Below are positions 16,724-26,848 of a stretch of DNA of 64,000 nucleotides, piece by piece. The stretch is taken from the NCBI RefSeq assembly GCF_022690685.1, contig NZ_JALCYY010000009.1, positions 69,503 to 133,502 of the forward strand. Reading direction: 5' to 3'. A program made the translations under genes and the position numbers. Under the pieces are notes generated by a model. That model was given only the letters and a program-made list of their open reading frames with translations, was not told the DNA's origin and did no database searches. The stretch comes from Anaeromyxobacter terrae. GTDB lineage: Bacteria; Myxococcota; Myxococcia; Myxococcales; Anaeromyxobacteraceae. The number at the start of each line of letters is the position of its first letter. Position 1 is the stretch's first letter.

Positions 16724-17075
16724 GTGGCTCGGGCTCCTCCGGTCGCGTCCGGACGATGCTGGCGGCAAAGGGCCGCGGGAAAGCAAGCCGGGTGCCGCAC
16801 CTAGCGTCACGAGATGTCAAGGGAAATCCCGAACTCATGCGGGCGGATCGGGGATCTCACCCACCGTGCTGGGGCAGGTACCCCAGCGCCCGCCCCACAC
16901 CCGCCCCACCCGTCGGCGGCCGAGCGCGCATGCAGGGGTTTCGCCTCCCTCGGCCGAGTGGGTGAAAGGACGCAATGCTTGCGCCGCCCGGTGCGGGACT
17001 CCCTGGAGATCTGGCGGGGATACGGGGGGCACGGCGCTTGCTCGCGAGCCCCGGAAGATCGCGAAAGGAGCCGCC
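16724..17075. other. Divergent intergenic region before hemA, 352 bp
   Basis: The region contains a perfect GCTGGGG/CCCCAGC hairpin (16868-16887, six-base loop) and a C-rich stretch, but no clear -35/-10 pair. The ribosome binding site of hemA (AAAGGAG, 17064-17070) closes it. No gene is supported, since the third-position GC bias of the open frames is weak here. Confidence 0.5.
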
Positions 17076-18347
17076 GTGCTCGTCGCAGTCGGGCTCAACC
17101 AGAAGGGCGCAACCGTGGCGGACCGCGAGGTGCTCGCGCTTCCCCCGGACGCCCTTCAGCAGGCGCTCGCGGGCTACGCAGCGCTCGATGGCATCGAAGA
17201 GGTCGCGGTGATGTCCACGTGCTACCGCGTGGAGATCTTCGCCGCGACGCGCTGTCCTGCGGCCGCGACGCTCGCGCTCCGCCAGGCGCTGAACGCGCGC
17301 GCGGGCAGGGAGCTGCCGCTGTTCGAGCTCCAGGGTGAGGAGGCGTTCAGGCACCTCGTGCGCGTCGCCTCGAGCCTCGAGTCGGCCATCCTCGGCGAGC
17401 CGCAGATCCTCGGACAGGTGAAGGACGCGTTCCAGCGCGCCCTCGAGCTCGGCGTCGCGGGCAAGGAGCTCACCGCGGTCCTGAACCGGGTGCTCGCGGG
17501 GGCGAAGCGTGTCCGCACGGAGACCGCGGTCGGGCGCGCGGGCATCTCGTGGGGACACGCGGCCGCGACCCTCGCCGAGAAGGTGATCGGCCAGATGCAG
17601 GGCCGGCGCGTGGTCGTCGTCGGCGCCGGCGAGATGGCGCGGCTCTCGGCGCAGCACCTCCGGGATCTGGGCGCCCGGATCGTCGTGCTGAACCGCACGC
17701 TCGCGAACGGCGAGGCGCTCGCGCAGGAGGTCGGTGGAGTCGCGCGGCCGCTCGAGGCGCTCGAGGAGGAGCTCGCGGAGGCGGACGTCGTCGTGTCGGC
17801 GGCGCCGGTCGCGCCCGCGGCGTTCCAGCCCGAGGCGATGACGCGGCTCGCCCGCGCACGGCGGCGGCCCATCGTGCTCGTCGACCTCGCCGTCCCCCGC
17901 GCGATCCCCGCCGCGACCGGCGGCGTCCGCGACGTCTATCTCTGCGACGTGGACGACCTCGACCGGGTGATGAAGGCCGCGATGAGCGAGCGCGTCGCCG
18001 CCGTCGCGGACGCCGAGCGGATCATCGCCGACGAGGTCGTCAAGTACGTCCGCACCGAGGCCGAGCGTCGAGCCGCCCCGCTCATCCAGGAGATGCGCAG
18101 CCGCGCGAGCGCCATCGCACGCGAGGAGGTGGAGCGCACCCTCCGAAGGCTCGGTGAAGATCCGGAGCTCGAACGGAGGCTCGACGCGATGGCAGGCTCG
18201 ATCGTGTCGAAGATCCTCCACGCGCCGAGCACGAAGCTGCGACAGGCCGTGTGCGATGGAGGCGCCGGAGAGGCGCTGGTGGCCGCCGCGGTGGAGATCT
18301 TCGAGCTCTCCGCCGACATCCGCGCACATCGCGGAAACGCTGCGTGA
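17076..18347 (+). CDS. hemA: Glutamyl-tRNA reductase
   Basis: The 423-residue protein reduces glutamyl-tRNA(Glu) to glutamate-1-semialdehyde with NADPH, the first committed step of tetrapyrrole synthesis. The catalytic domain holds [10 protein letters not shown] with catalytic Cys49, and [20 protein letters not shown]. The NADPH domain has [17 protein letters not shown] and VLNRT, followed by [13 protein letters not shown] and the C-terminal dimerisation helices. The start is GTG 17076 with AAAGGAG five bases upstream. Odd point: the family motif is normally S-T-C-N-R, but Asn is Tyr50 here. It lies 80 bp before a kinase with a c-heme motif. The usual downstream heme genes are absent. Confidence 0.95.
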   Translation: MLVAVGLNQKGATVADREVLALPPDALQQALAGYAALDGIEEVAVMSTCYRVEIFAATRCPAAATLALRQALNARAGRELPLFELQGEEAFRHLVRVASSLESAILGEPQILGQVKDAFQRALELGVAGKELTAVLNRVLAGAKRVRTETAVGRAGISWGHAAATLAEKVIGQMQGRRVVVVGAGEMARLSAQHLRDLGARIVVLNRTLANGEALAQEVGGVARPLEALEEELAEADVVVSAAPVAPAAFQPEAMTRLARARRRPIVLVDLAVPRAIPAATGGVRDVYLCDVDDLDRVMKAAMSERVAAVADAERIIADEVVKYVRTEAERRAAPLIQEMRSRASAIAREEVERTLRRLGEDPELERRLDAMAGSIVSKILHAPSTKLRQAVCDGGAGEALVAAAVEIFELSADIRAHRGNAA

Positions 18348-18427
18348 AGCACCGCACGGGACCGCGCCTTCCCGTCCGCCGCTGTCCTTGCAATGATGGC
18401 GGTCGGCCGAACGTTGTCCCCTAGCGG

Positions 18428-19933
18428 ATGAATCCATTCGAACGCCTCTTCAAGCGGCTCGACTCGAGCATCCGGGCGCGCATCCTGCTCCCGACGGCGC
18501 TCCTGTTCGCCCTGACGATGGCGGCGATGGTCGCAGGCGCGGTCCACCTCTACGGCTCCGACATCGAGCGCGGACGCCGCGAGCGCGCGCAGATCTTCAC
18601 CGAGATGGTGGCGTCGGGCGTCTCGAACACCATGCTCTCGGGCCAGCCGAACGCCATCCCGGCGCTGCTCGGCACGCTCATGGCGCACAACAACGAGCTG
18701 CTCGCGGCGAGCCTCGTCGCGCCGAGCGGCTACATCTCCGTCTCGACGGCGCCGGCGCTCATCGGCGCGGTGCCGTGGCCGGATCTCCGCAAGTTCGCGA
18801 CGACGACCGTGGTGCAGTCGCCGAACGGCAACGAGCTGGAGTACGCGGTCATCCACCCGATCCCGAACGCGACCGCGTGCGCGCGCTGCCACGGGACCCA
18901 CTCGCCGGTGAACGGCTGGCTCGATCTGCGCTTCAGCCGCGACGCCATCGAGCTGTCGGAGTCGCGGCTCGCGAAGACGCTCCTCTTCGCGGCGTCGGGA
19001 GCGCTCGTCTGCCTGCTCGCCATCCTCCTCTGGCTCCTCGGGCGCGAGGCGGTGAGCCCGCTCCAGCGCCTCGTCGCCGCGATGCGTCGCGCGGAGGCCG
19101 GTGAGCTCACGGTGCGCGCCGACGAGGGGCGCCCCGACGAGCTCGGCACCGCGGCCCGGGGCTTCGACGCGATGCTCGCCGCGCTCCGGCGGAGCCAGGC
19201 AGAGCTCGAGGCGTTCTACCGGGAGCGGATGGTGCGCGCGGATCGGTTCGCGGCGGTCGGCGAGGTCGCCACCGGGCTCGCCCACGAGATCAAGAACCCG
19301 CTCGCCGGGCTCTCCGGCGCGCTCGAGCTCCTCGCGGAGGACCTCGCCGAGGATCCGCAGCACGCCGAGGTGGTCGGCGAGATGCGCCACCAGGTGCAGC
19401 GCCTCACGCACACCATGGAGAGCCTGCTCAGCTTCGCCCGCCCGCCGAAGGCGAGGCTCCGCTCCACCGACGTGAACGGCACGCTCGAGAAGGTGCTCTT
19501 CCTCATCCGCCAGCAGTCGCGCAACGGCGTCGTCTCGGTCGTCCCGGAGCTCGCGCCCGAGCTCCCCGGCGTGCTGGCGGACCCATCGCAGCTCGAGCAG
19601 GTCTTCCTCAACATCTGCCTCAACGCCTGCCAGGCGATGGCCGCCCAGGGCGCCGGCACGCTGACCGTCCGCTCGCGCACCGGCGACGGGAACGTCGTCG
19701 TCGAGATCGTCGACACCGGCCCGGGCATCCCCGCCGATCTCCGCGCCCAGGTGTTCAAGCCGTTCTTCACGACCAAGCGCGAGGGGAACGGCCTCGGCCT
19801 CGCGATCTCCGCGCGCATCGTGGCGGAGCACGGGGGGCACATCGGTTACCGCTGCCCGCCGGACGGGGGGACCGTGTTCACGGTGACCTTGCAGCTGGCT
19901 CGCCCCGCGCGCGCCACGGAGCACGCCGCATGA
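18428..19933 (+). CDS. Sensor histidine kinase with periplasmic c-type heme (CXXCH) domain
   Basis: The 501-residue inner-membrane kinase has TM1 at about residues 18-41, then a ~140-residue periplasmic domain containing C-A-R-C-H at 151-155, the covalent c-heme site. TM2 is at about 185-206, HAMP at ~207-260, HisKA with phospho-acceptor His286 in GLAHEIKNPLAGL, and a complete HATPase (NICLNACQAM, DTGPGIP, GNGLGLAI). The periplasmic part resembles the Tll0287-like/DUF3365 heme-sensor group, so redox state or a gas ligand is the likely signal. Heme attachment would need the cytochrome c maturation machinery outside this window. The stop overlaps the ATG of the sigma-54 activator (ATGA), its obvious partner. 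hemA lies upstream. Confidence 0.9.
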   Translation: MNPFERLFKRLDSSIRARILLPTALLFALTMAAMVAGAVHLYGSDIERGRRERAQIFTEMVASGVSNTMLSGQPNAIPALLGTLMAHNNELLAASLVAPSGYISVSTAPALIGAVPWPDLRKFATTTVVQSPNGNELEYAVIHPIPNATACARCHGTHSPVNGWLDLRFSRDAIELSESRLAKTLLFAASGALVCLLAILLWLLGREAVSPLQRLVAAMRRAEAGELTVRADEGRPDELGTAARGFDAMLAALRRSQAELEAFYRERMVRADRFAAVGEVATGLAHEIKNPLAGLSGALELLAEDLAEDPQHAEVVGEMRHQVQRLTHTMESLLSFARPPKARLRSTDVNGTLEKVLFLIRQQSRNGVVSVVPELAPELPGVLADPSQLEQVFLNICLNACQAMAAQGAGTLTVRSRTGDGNVVVEIVDTGPGIPADLRAQVFKPFFTTKREGNGLGLAISARIVAEHGGHIGYRCPPDGGTVFTVTLQLARPARATEHAA

Positions 19934-21309
19934 CGATCCCCTCGGCCCGCGTCCTCGTCGTCGACGACGAGAAGCTCATCCGCTGGTCGGTGTCGGAGCG
20001 CCTGCAGCGCAGCGGCTACGAGGTGCTGTCCGCCGAGTCGGGCGAGCAGGCGCTCGAGATGCTCGCAGCGAACCCGCCCGACGTCATGCTCCTCGACGTG
20101 CGGCTGCCCGGGATCGACGGGGTCCAGACGCTGCAGCGCGCGCTGGCCGAGAACGCCGACCTCATCGTGCTCATGATGTCCGCCCACTCGACGGTCGACA
20201 TCGCCGTCGACGCCATGAAGCACGGGGCGATGGACTTCCTCGTGAAGCCCTTCCCGTTCCAGGCGCTCGACGCCGCCGTGGAGCGGGCGATCGCGACCGC
20301 CCGGACGCGGAGGCAGATCGCGGCCCTCGCGAACGAGCGCCGCAGCGGGACCGCGCTCGAGGCGATCGTCGGCCAGTCGAGCGCCATGGAGCAGGTCCGC
20401 TCGATGATCTCGCGGCTCGGCGCCTCCGACACGACGACGGTCCTCATCGAGGGCGAGAGCGGCTGCGGCAAGGAGGTGGTCGGCCGCGCCATCCACTTCC
20501 AGAGCGCGCGCGCCGAGCGGCCGTTCCTGCAGGTGAACTGCGCCGCCCTCCCGGAGCACCTCCTCGAGTCGGAGCTGTTCGGCCACGAGCGCGGCGCCTT
20601 CACCGACGCCCACGCCCAGAAGCGCGGCCTGTTCGAGAGCGCGGAGGGCGGCTCGGTGATGCTGGACGAGATCGGCGACCTGCCTCCCGGCGGCCAGGCG
20701 AAGCTCCTCCGCCTCCTCGAGAACAAGACGTTCCGGCGCGTCGGCGGCGTCCAGGAGCTGCGCAGCGACGTCCGGGTCATCGCCGCGACCAACGTGGACC
20801 TCGAGCAGCGCGTCGCCGACGGCCGCTTCCGCGCGGACCTCTTCTTCCGGCTGAACGTGGTCCGGATCGTCGTCCCGCCGCTGCGCGAGCACGTGGAGGA
20901 CGTCTCCGCGCTGGCCGCGCACTTCATCGCCCGCTTCAACGCGGAGATGAAGCGGCAGGTGAGGGGCGTGACGCCCGCGGCGATGGAGCTCCTCAGGGCC
21001 TACCGCTGGCCGGGCAACGTCCGCGAGCTGCGCAACGTCATCGAGCGCGCGTTCATCCTGCACGCGGGGGTCGAGGAGATCCGCCCGGAGCACCTCAGCC
21101 CTGAGCTGCGTCGCGGCACGCCGGCGAAGCGCGCCGACAAGCTCGTCCCGAGCGTCACGCCGGACGGGCTCGTCCTCGACGACGTCGAGCGCAAGCTCAT
21201 CGTCGAGGCGATGGAGCGCGCGAGCGGCAACCAGTCGAAGGCCGCGCGCCTCCTCGGCGTGTCCCGCGACACGCTGCGGTACCGGCTCAAGAAGCACGGG
21301 ATCGGGTAG
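19930..21309 (+). CDS. NtrC-family sigma-54-dependent response regulator
   Basis: The 459-residue protein has a receiver at 1-120 with phospho-acceptor Asp56 (VMLLDVRLPG) and Lys at LVKPF. The AAA+ sigma-54 activation domain spans ~145-375, with Walker A GESGCGKE (175-182), GAFTDA (222-227) in place of the usual GAFTGA loop, and Walker B VMLDEIGDLP. A Fis-type HTH lies at ~415-459 (NQSKAARLLGVSRDTLRYRL). It activates sigma-54 promoters after phosphorylation by the overlapping heme-motif kinase. A sigma-54-like promoter precedes rpoH about 1 kb away and is a possible target. The GAFTGA Gly-to-Asp change is notable because that loop contacts sigma-54. Confidence 0.93.
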   Translation: MTIPSARVLVVDDEKLIRWSVSERLQRSGYEVLSAESGEQALEMLAANPPDVMLLDVRLPGIDGVQTLQRALAENADLIVLMMSAHSTVDIAVDAMKHGAMDFLVKPFPFQALDAAVERAIATARTRRQIAALANERRSGTALEAIVGQSSAMEQVRSMISRLGASDTTTVLIEGESGCGKEVVGRAIHFQSARAERPFLQVNCAALPEHLLESELFGHERGAFTDAHAQKRGLFESAEGGSVMLDEIGDLPPGGQAKLLRLLENKTFRRVGGVQELRSDVRVIAATNVDLEQRVADGRFRADLFFRLNVVRIVVPPLREHVEDVSALAAHFIARFNAEMKRQVRGVTPAAMELLRAYRWPGNVRELRNVIERAFILHAGVEEIRPEHLSPELRRGTPAKRADKLVPSVTPDGLVLDDVERKLIVEAMERASGNQSKAARLLGVSRDTLRYRLKKHGIG

Positions 21310-21374
21310 CGCCCGGCGGCGCGAACGGAGCAGCTCCCCGCCTCGAGAGACTGGCCGACGGAGTGGACACGAGA

Positions 21375-21401
21375 CGGCCCGAGGCGATTCGCCCCGGGCC
21401 G
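21375..21401. terminator. Hairpin between convergent regulator and rpoH
   Basis: CGGCCCG (21375-21381) pairs with CGGGCCG (21395-21401), with an inner GGCG/CGCC stem and small bulges. It lies between the response-regulator stop (21309) and the rpoH stop (21437) and can serve both strands. Confidence 0.6.
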
Positions 21402-21436
21402 CCAGATCCCCGCCCTCTGAAGCTTCGGGTGCGCGG

Positions 21437-22360
21437 CTACGCCAGCGCCGCGTCGTCCACGTCGACCGGCGTCCCGTCCGTCGGCCACTCGATCTCCGTC
21501 GCGAGCGCGTGCAGCTCCTGCTTCAGCTTCTCCTTCGCGCGGATCTCCAGCTGGCGGGCGCGCTCGCGCGAGAAGCCGAAGTGCTCTCCGAGCTCCTTCA
21601 GCGTGAGCGGGCGATCGGCCATCACGCGCTGCTCGATGATGTAGCGCTCGCGCTGATCCAGCCGGGCGAGGGCCGCGGTCACCTTCGAGGCGACGATCTG
21701 CTGCTCCTCCGCGACGGAGAGCTCGTCGTCCTGCGCCGCCGCCTTGCCGGCGACGAAGTCGATGTGCGAGTAGCCGCCGTCGTCGCCCATCGGCGCGTCG
21801 AGCGAGAGGTCGCGGCCGTCCATCCGCTGCTCCATCTCCTCGACCTCGGCGGGCTTCACCCGGAGCTTCTTCGCGATCTTGCCCTTGTCCTGAGCGTCGG
21901 AGTCGATCCCGTGCTCGGTGGACATCTTGTCGAGCTCGCGCTTCGTCCGGGCGAGGGAGAAGAACAGCTTCCGCTGGGCCTGGGTCGTCCCCAGCTTCAC
22001 CAGGGACCACGACTTGAGGATGTAGTTCTGGATGTACGCGCGGATCCACCACACGGCGTACGAGATGAGCCGGATGCCCTTGTCCGGGTCGAACTTCTGC
22101 ACCGCCTTCATCAGGCCGATGTTCCCCTCCTGGATGAGGTCGGCCATCTTGAAGCCGTAGGAGCGGTATTCGTACGAGACCTTCACGACGAACCGCAGGT
22201 TCGCCGTCACGAGCCGGTGCGCCGCGCGCGTGTCCCCCTGGTCCCGGTACAGCCGCGCGAGCCGCTGCTCCTCGTCCACCGTCAGGAGCGGAAAGCGATT
22301 GATCTCCGATAGATACAGCTCGAGGGAGCTGGTGGTCGTCGGGATCGCGATGCGCTTCAT
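21437..22360 (-). CDS. rpoH: RNA polymerase sigma factor RpoH (sigma-32 type)
   Basis: The 307-residue sigma-70-family factor directs transcription of heat-shock genes. Seen parts are region 1.2/2.1 ([20 protein letters not shown]), region 2.2-2.3 ([39 protein letters not shown]), region 2.4 ([20 protein letters not shown]), and region 4.2 ([20 protein letters not shown]). The RpoH box lies between 2.4 and 3 ([14 protein letters not shown]), which identifies RpoH rather than RpoD. ATG 22360 has GGAGG four bases upstream. A sigma-54-like promoter sits about 40 bases before the start. It converges with the sigma-54 activator gene. Confidence 0.93.
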   Translation of the reverse strand: MKRIAIPTTTSSLELYLSEINRFPLLTVDEEQRLARLYRDQGDTRAAHRLVTANLRFVVKVSYEYRSYGFKMADLIQEGNIGLMKAVQKFDPDKGIRLISYAVWWIRAYIQNYILKSWSLVKLGTTQAQRKLFFSLARTKRELDKMSTEHGIDSDAQDKGKIAKKLRVKPAEVEEMEQRMDGRDLSLDAPMGDDGGYSHIDFVAGKAAAQDDELSVAEEQQIVASKVTAALARLDQRERYIIEQRVMADRPLTLKELGEHFGFSRERARQLEIRAKEKLKQELHALATEIEWPTDGTPVDVDDAALA

Positions 22361-22659
22361 TCGGCCTCCGGGGTGCGCCTAGTGACGGGGGCTGGATAAA
22401 GCAACGCCCGTGCCGCAAAGGGGTAGGGGAAATTAGTGCGCGATTCCAAAGGCTTGGCTGTTAGGACAGGAGCCGCTCGGAAACCGTGTGGCTGTAAAGA
22501 TGACAGTAGGCGCGTGAGCCCCTGGCCCCGTTGGGTTTTTTCCCTGTAATTCGTTCAACGGGACCTACCGGGTGGTTGCAGACCTCACTTGCGCGTGACA
22601 GACGGGGTACCCACGTTGTGGCCGCACGCTCGTCGGGATGGCGGCTAGGCAGGTGGATC
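22361..22659. other. Divergent intergenic region, 299 bp
   Basis: The left end holds the rpoH leader and its sigma-54-like promoter. Around 22525-22562, CCCGTTG and CAACGGG form an inverted repeat around an AT-rich, T-run-containing core (GGGTTTTTTCCC), in front of the degenerate kinase gene. It may be a promoter or operator for that gene. No coding signal is seen. Confidence 0.5.
22400..22415 (-). promoter_or_regulatory. Sigma-54-type (-24/-12) promoter of rpoH
   Basis: On the minus strand the bases read CGGCACGGGCGTTGCT. The -24 element GGCACG and the -12 element TTGC have GG and GC exactly ten bases apart. Only the base before GG differs from the TGGCACG-N4-TTGC consensus. Transcription would start near 22389, about 28 bases before ATG 22360. 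Confidence 0.75.
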
Positions 22660-23385
22660 GTGGAGCGCGAGCAATCCGAGCAACCCAAGACCGGGTCGGA
22701 CCCGAAGGACGTGGCGGCGGACGCGAACGAGCGGCGGAGCGGGTATCTCGGCTTCGTGGCTCACGAGGTCCGCAACCCGCTCTCGACCGCGCTCTGGACC
22801 GCCGAGCTCCTGGCCCGGATGTCTCCCGAGGAGCGCGGGGGTGCCCGCGGCGACAAGCTGTCCGCGATGTGCCTTCGTTCGCTCTCCCGCGTCCGGCAGC
22901 TCGTCGAGGACCACTTCCTCTGCGAGCGCCTCGACGTGGCGGGCATCCCGGTCCGTGCGGAGCCGCTCTCGCTGGGCGAGGTCGTCGAGGCGCTGCTCGA
23001 GCGGCGCCCGGCCGACGCCCCGCCCGTCACCGTCGAGCTCGACGGCCCGATCACGGTGGCGGCAGATCGCTCGCTGCTCGAGCGGGCGATCGAGGCGCTG
23101 CTCGCCGTCGCGGGCAGCGACGGTACGCCGGTCCGGGTGGTCGCGCGCACGGGCGACGACGTCGCGATCTCGGTCTCCGGACATGCGCCGGCTCCCGGCG
23201 CGCTCGAGGATCCCCGCAAGGGCTCGGCCAGCGATCCGAAGGGGCGGGCCCTCGCGCTGCCGGTTGCCCGCCGCGCGGCTGCGGCGCTGCGGGGGAGCCT
23301 CATCGTCTCCGATGCCGGTTACCTGCTCACGCTGCCGCGGGTGAGGGCATATACTCCCCCGCCCGATTCACCCGCGGAGCCATGA
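22660..23385 (+). CDS. Soluble histidine-kinase-like protein with degenerate ATPase domain
   Basis: The 241-residue cytoplasmic protein has an intact HisKA-type helix (YLGFVAHEVRNPLSTALWTA) with the phospho-acceptor His and a dimerisation helix pair. The HATPase half is eroded. The N-box Asn is absent (ERAIEALLAVAG), the G1 box DxGxG is replaced by VSGHAPAPG, and G2 is GRALALPVA. Own ATP hydrolysis therefore looks doubtful; it may be a phosphotransfer or inhibitory partner. GTG 22660 follows AGGTGG closely; GTG 22618 is an alternative. Its stop overlaps the ATG of a single-domain response regulator, so the two act as a pair. Confidence 0.75.
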   Translation: MEREQSEQPKTGSDPKDVAADANERRSGYLGFVAHEVRNPLSTALWTAELLARMSPEERGGARGDKLSAMCLRSLSRVRQLVEDHFLCERLDVAGIPVRAEPLSLGEVVEALLERRPADAPPVTVELDGPITVAADRSLLERAIEALLAVAGSDGTPVRVVARTGDDVAISVSGHAPAPGALEDPRKGSASDPKGRALALPVARRAAAALRGSLIVSDAGYLLTLPRVRAYTPPPDSPAEP

Positions 23386-23759
23386 CAGACCCTCTCGTGC
23401 TGGTCGTCGACGACGACCCGGACATCCTCGACGCCATCTGCGACATCCTCGAAGGCGAGGGTTATCGCGTCGCGCGCGCGCGTCATGGCGTCGAGGCGCT
23501 CGAGAGGGTCGAGGCGGAGAAGCCCGCCATCATCTTGCTCGATCTGATGATGCCCGTGATGGATGGGCTCGCCTTCGCCCAGGCGCTCCGCGAGCGGCCG
23601 GGCAAGGCGGGGATCCCGATCGTCGTCATCTCGGCGGACGGAAACCCGCAGCGCGCCGCTTCGGTCGGGGCGGCGGGCTACCTCGCGAAGCCGTTCGACA
23701 TCGACGCGCTGCTCGCGCAGGTCGCCCAGATGACGTCGTCGGCGTGCGCCTCGTTCTGA
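23382..23759 (+). CDS. Single-domain response regulator
   Basis: The 125-residue receiver domain has no output domain. It has the acidic pair in [15 protein letters not shown], phospho-acceptor Asp in IILLDLMMPVMDGLAF, the switch Ser in VVISADGNPQRA, and Lys in YLAKPFDIDALL. All active-site residues are present, unlike in the overlapping kinase-like gene. It starts at ATG 23382 with a 4-bp overlap (ATGA). It may pass phosphate to another protein or bind a target directly. A -10-like ATATACT lies about 30 bases upstream inside the kinase-like gene. Confidence 0.9.
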   Translation: MTDPLVLVVDDDPDILDAICDILEGEGYRVARARHGVEALERVEAEKPAIILLDLMMPVMDGLAFAQALRERPGKAGIPIVVISADGNPQRAASVGAAGYLAKPFDIDALLAQVAQMTSSACASF

Positions 23760-23810
23760 CGGCGCCGCTCGGCCTTCGCCGGAAAACCGGCGGCGGTACG
23801 CGGGGTTCCC

Positions 23811-23839
23811 TTGACACCCGGGCGCGAGACGGGTAGAAA
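23811..23839 (+). promoter_or_regulatory. Sigma-70-type promoter of rplC
   Basis: TTGACA (23811-23816) and TAGAAA (23834-23839) are separated by 17 bp. This is a near-consensus housekeeping promoter, about 70 bases before ATG 23909, so this rplC is transcribed on its own. Confidence 0.8.
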
Positions 23840-23908
23840 CCGCCCCTTTCCAACGGCACGTCCTCCGCGGCCATCTGCGACGCGCGGCGGACCAATGCGA
23901 GGTGACAC

Positions 23909-24619
23909 ATGGCGACAGGGCTTCTGGCGAAGAAGGTGGGGATGACGCAGATCTTCACCCCCGAGGGTGACTGCGTTCCGGTGACGGTGCTCGAGGCGGG
24001 CCCGTGCACGGTGGTGCGCCGCAAGACCGCCGCGAAGGACGGCTACGACGCGATCGTGATCGGCTGGGGTGAGATGGACGAGAAGCACGCCCACCGGCTC
24101 ACGAAGTCCGAGGTCGGCGTCTTCAAGAAGGCGGGCACGCCGATCTTCCGGCACGTGAAGGAGATCCGCGTCAAGGACGCGAAGCTCCTCGGCGAGCTCA
24201 AGGCGGGCGACGTCCTCACGGTCGACAAGGTCTTCCAGCAGAACCAGCGCATCGACGTGTCCGGTGTCACGAAGGGCCGCGGGTTCACGGGCGTCATGAA
24301 GCGCTGGAACATGCACGGCGCCGCGCGCGACTCGTCCACGACCCACGAGCACCACCGCCACGTCGGCGCGATCGGGCAGCGCAAGACGCCGGGCAAGGTG
24401 TGGAAGGGCAAGCACCTCCCCGGCCACTACGGCGTCGACAACGTCACGATCCAGAACCTCACGATCCTGGGCGTCGAGGCCGACAAGAACCTCCTCCTCG
24501 TGAAGGGCGCCGTGCCGGGCCACAACGACGGCCTCCTCTTCGTCAACACGGCCGTGAAGGGCCAGCCGCGGGCCAAGCAGGTGCAGGAAGTCCGCGCGCG
24601 CGCGAAGCCGAAGGTCTAG
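23909..24619 (+). CDS. rplC: 50S ribosomal protein L3
   Basis: The 236-residue L3 binds 23S rRNA early in large-subunit assembly and reaches the peptidyl-transferase centre. It has the N-terminal GLLAKKVGMTQIFTPEGDCV, GVTKGRGFTGVMKRWNMHGA, the loop HHRHVGAIGQRKTPGKVWKG, and the near-terminal NLLLVKGAVPG. It is longer than the usual ~210 residues, with a basic C-terminal tail (KQVQEVRARAKPKV). ATG 23909 is preceded by GAGGTGA. In most bacteria rplC is second in the S10 operon; here it stands alone with its own promoter and terminator. It is either the relocated single copy or a paralog, and the window cannot decide which. Confidence 0.93.
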   Translation: MATGLLAKKVGMTQIFTPEGDCVPVTVLEAGPCTVVRRKTAAKDGYDAIVIGWGEMDEKHAHRLTKSEVGVFKKAGTPIFRHVKEIRVKDAKLLGELKAGDVLTVDKVFQQNQRIDVSGVTKGRGFTGVMKRWNMHGAARDSSTTHEHHRHVGAIGQRKTPGKVWKGKHLPGHYGVDNVTIQNLTILGVEADKNLLLVKGAVPGHNDGLLFVNTAVKGQPRAKQVQEVRARAKPKV

Positions 24620-24651
24620 CGAGCTCCGCCGCCCGTCGGCCGAGAGACACG

Positions 24652-24688
24652 AACGCCGCTCCGGACACCGGGGCGGCGTTTCTCGTTT
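24652..24688 (+). terminator. rplC terminator
   Basis: AACGCCGC (24652-24659) pairs with GCGGCGTT (24673-24680), with an inner CCGG/CCGG stem and an ACA-containing loop, followed by TCTCGTTT. It lies 33 bp after the rplC stop and closes a one-gene unit. Confidence 0.8.
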
Positions 24689-24765
24689 CCGGGGCCGGGT
24701 TGGAGGGGCGGGCTTCGCGGGCGCTCTCGCTGCGCGCCGTGAGCCGAGGAACCCCGAACACGACG

Positions 24766-24797
24766 ACGCCGCCCGCGGACGAGGCCCGGGGCGGCGT
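24766..24797 (-). terminator. typA terminator hairpin
   Basis: ACGCCGCCC (24766-24774) pairs with GGGCGGCGT (24789-24797) around a 14-base loop. It sits 31 bp beyond the typA stop on the minus strand. Confidence 0.6.
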
Positions 24798-24827
24798 GGG
24801 TGTTGCCGGAGCTCGAGGGGCGGGGCC

Positions 24828-26681
<1,854 letters not shown>

Positions 26682-26709
26682 GTAGGACTCTTTGCGTAAA
26701 AGGCCGGGA

Positions 26710-26739
26710 CTTATAGTCGTTTCCGGCGACGCAGAGCAA
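26710..26739 (-). promoter_or_regulatory. Sigma-70-type promoter of typA
   Basis: On the minus strand TTGCTC (26734-26739) and TATAAG (26710-26715) are separated by 18 bp. The -10 box lies about 28 bases before ATG 26681. Confidence 0.65.
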
Positions 26740-26848
26740 GGGAAACCGCGATGTCGGGCGATAGCGGGAAAATCGGCCAAGCGCCCGCCACGTGGTAGGA
26801 TGGGCGCGTTCAGCAATTTTTCTCGCTCGCCGGGGGGCGCGCTTCGGA

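Noticed and set aside
16868..16887. Riboswitch upstream of hemA
   Set aside because: Only one 7-bp hairpin is seen; no conserved riboswitch core can be recognised.
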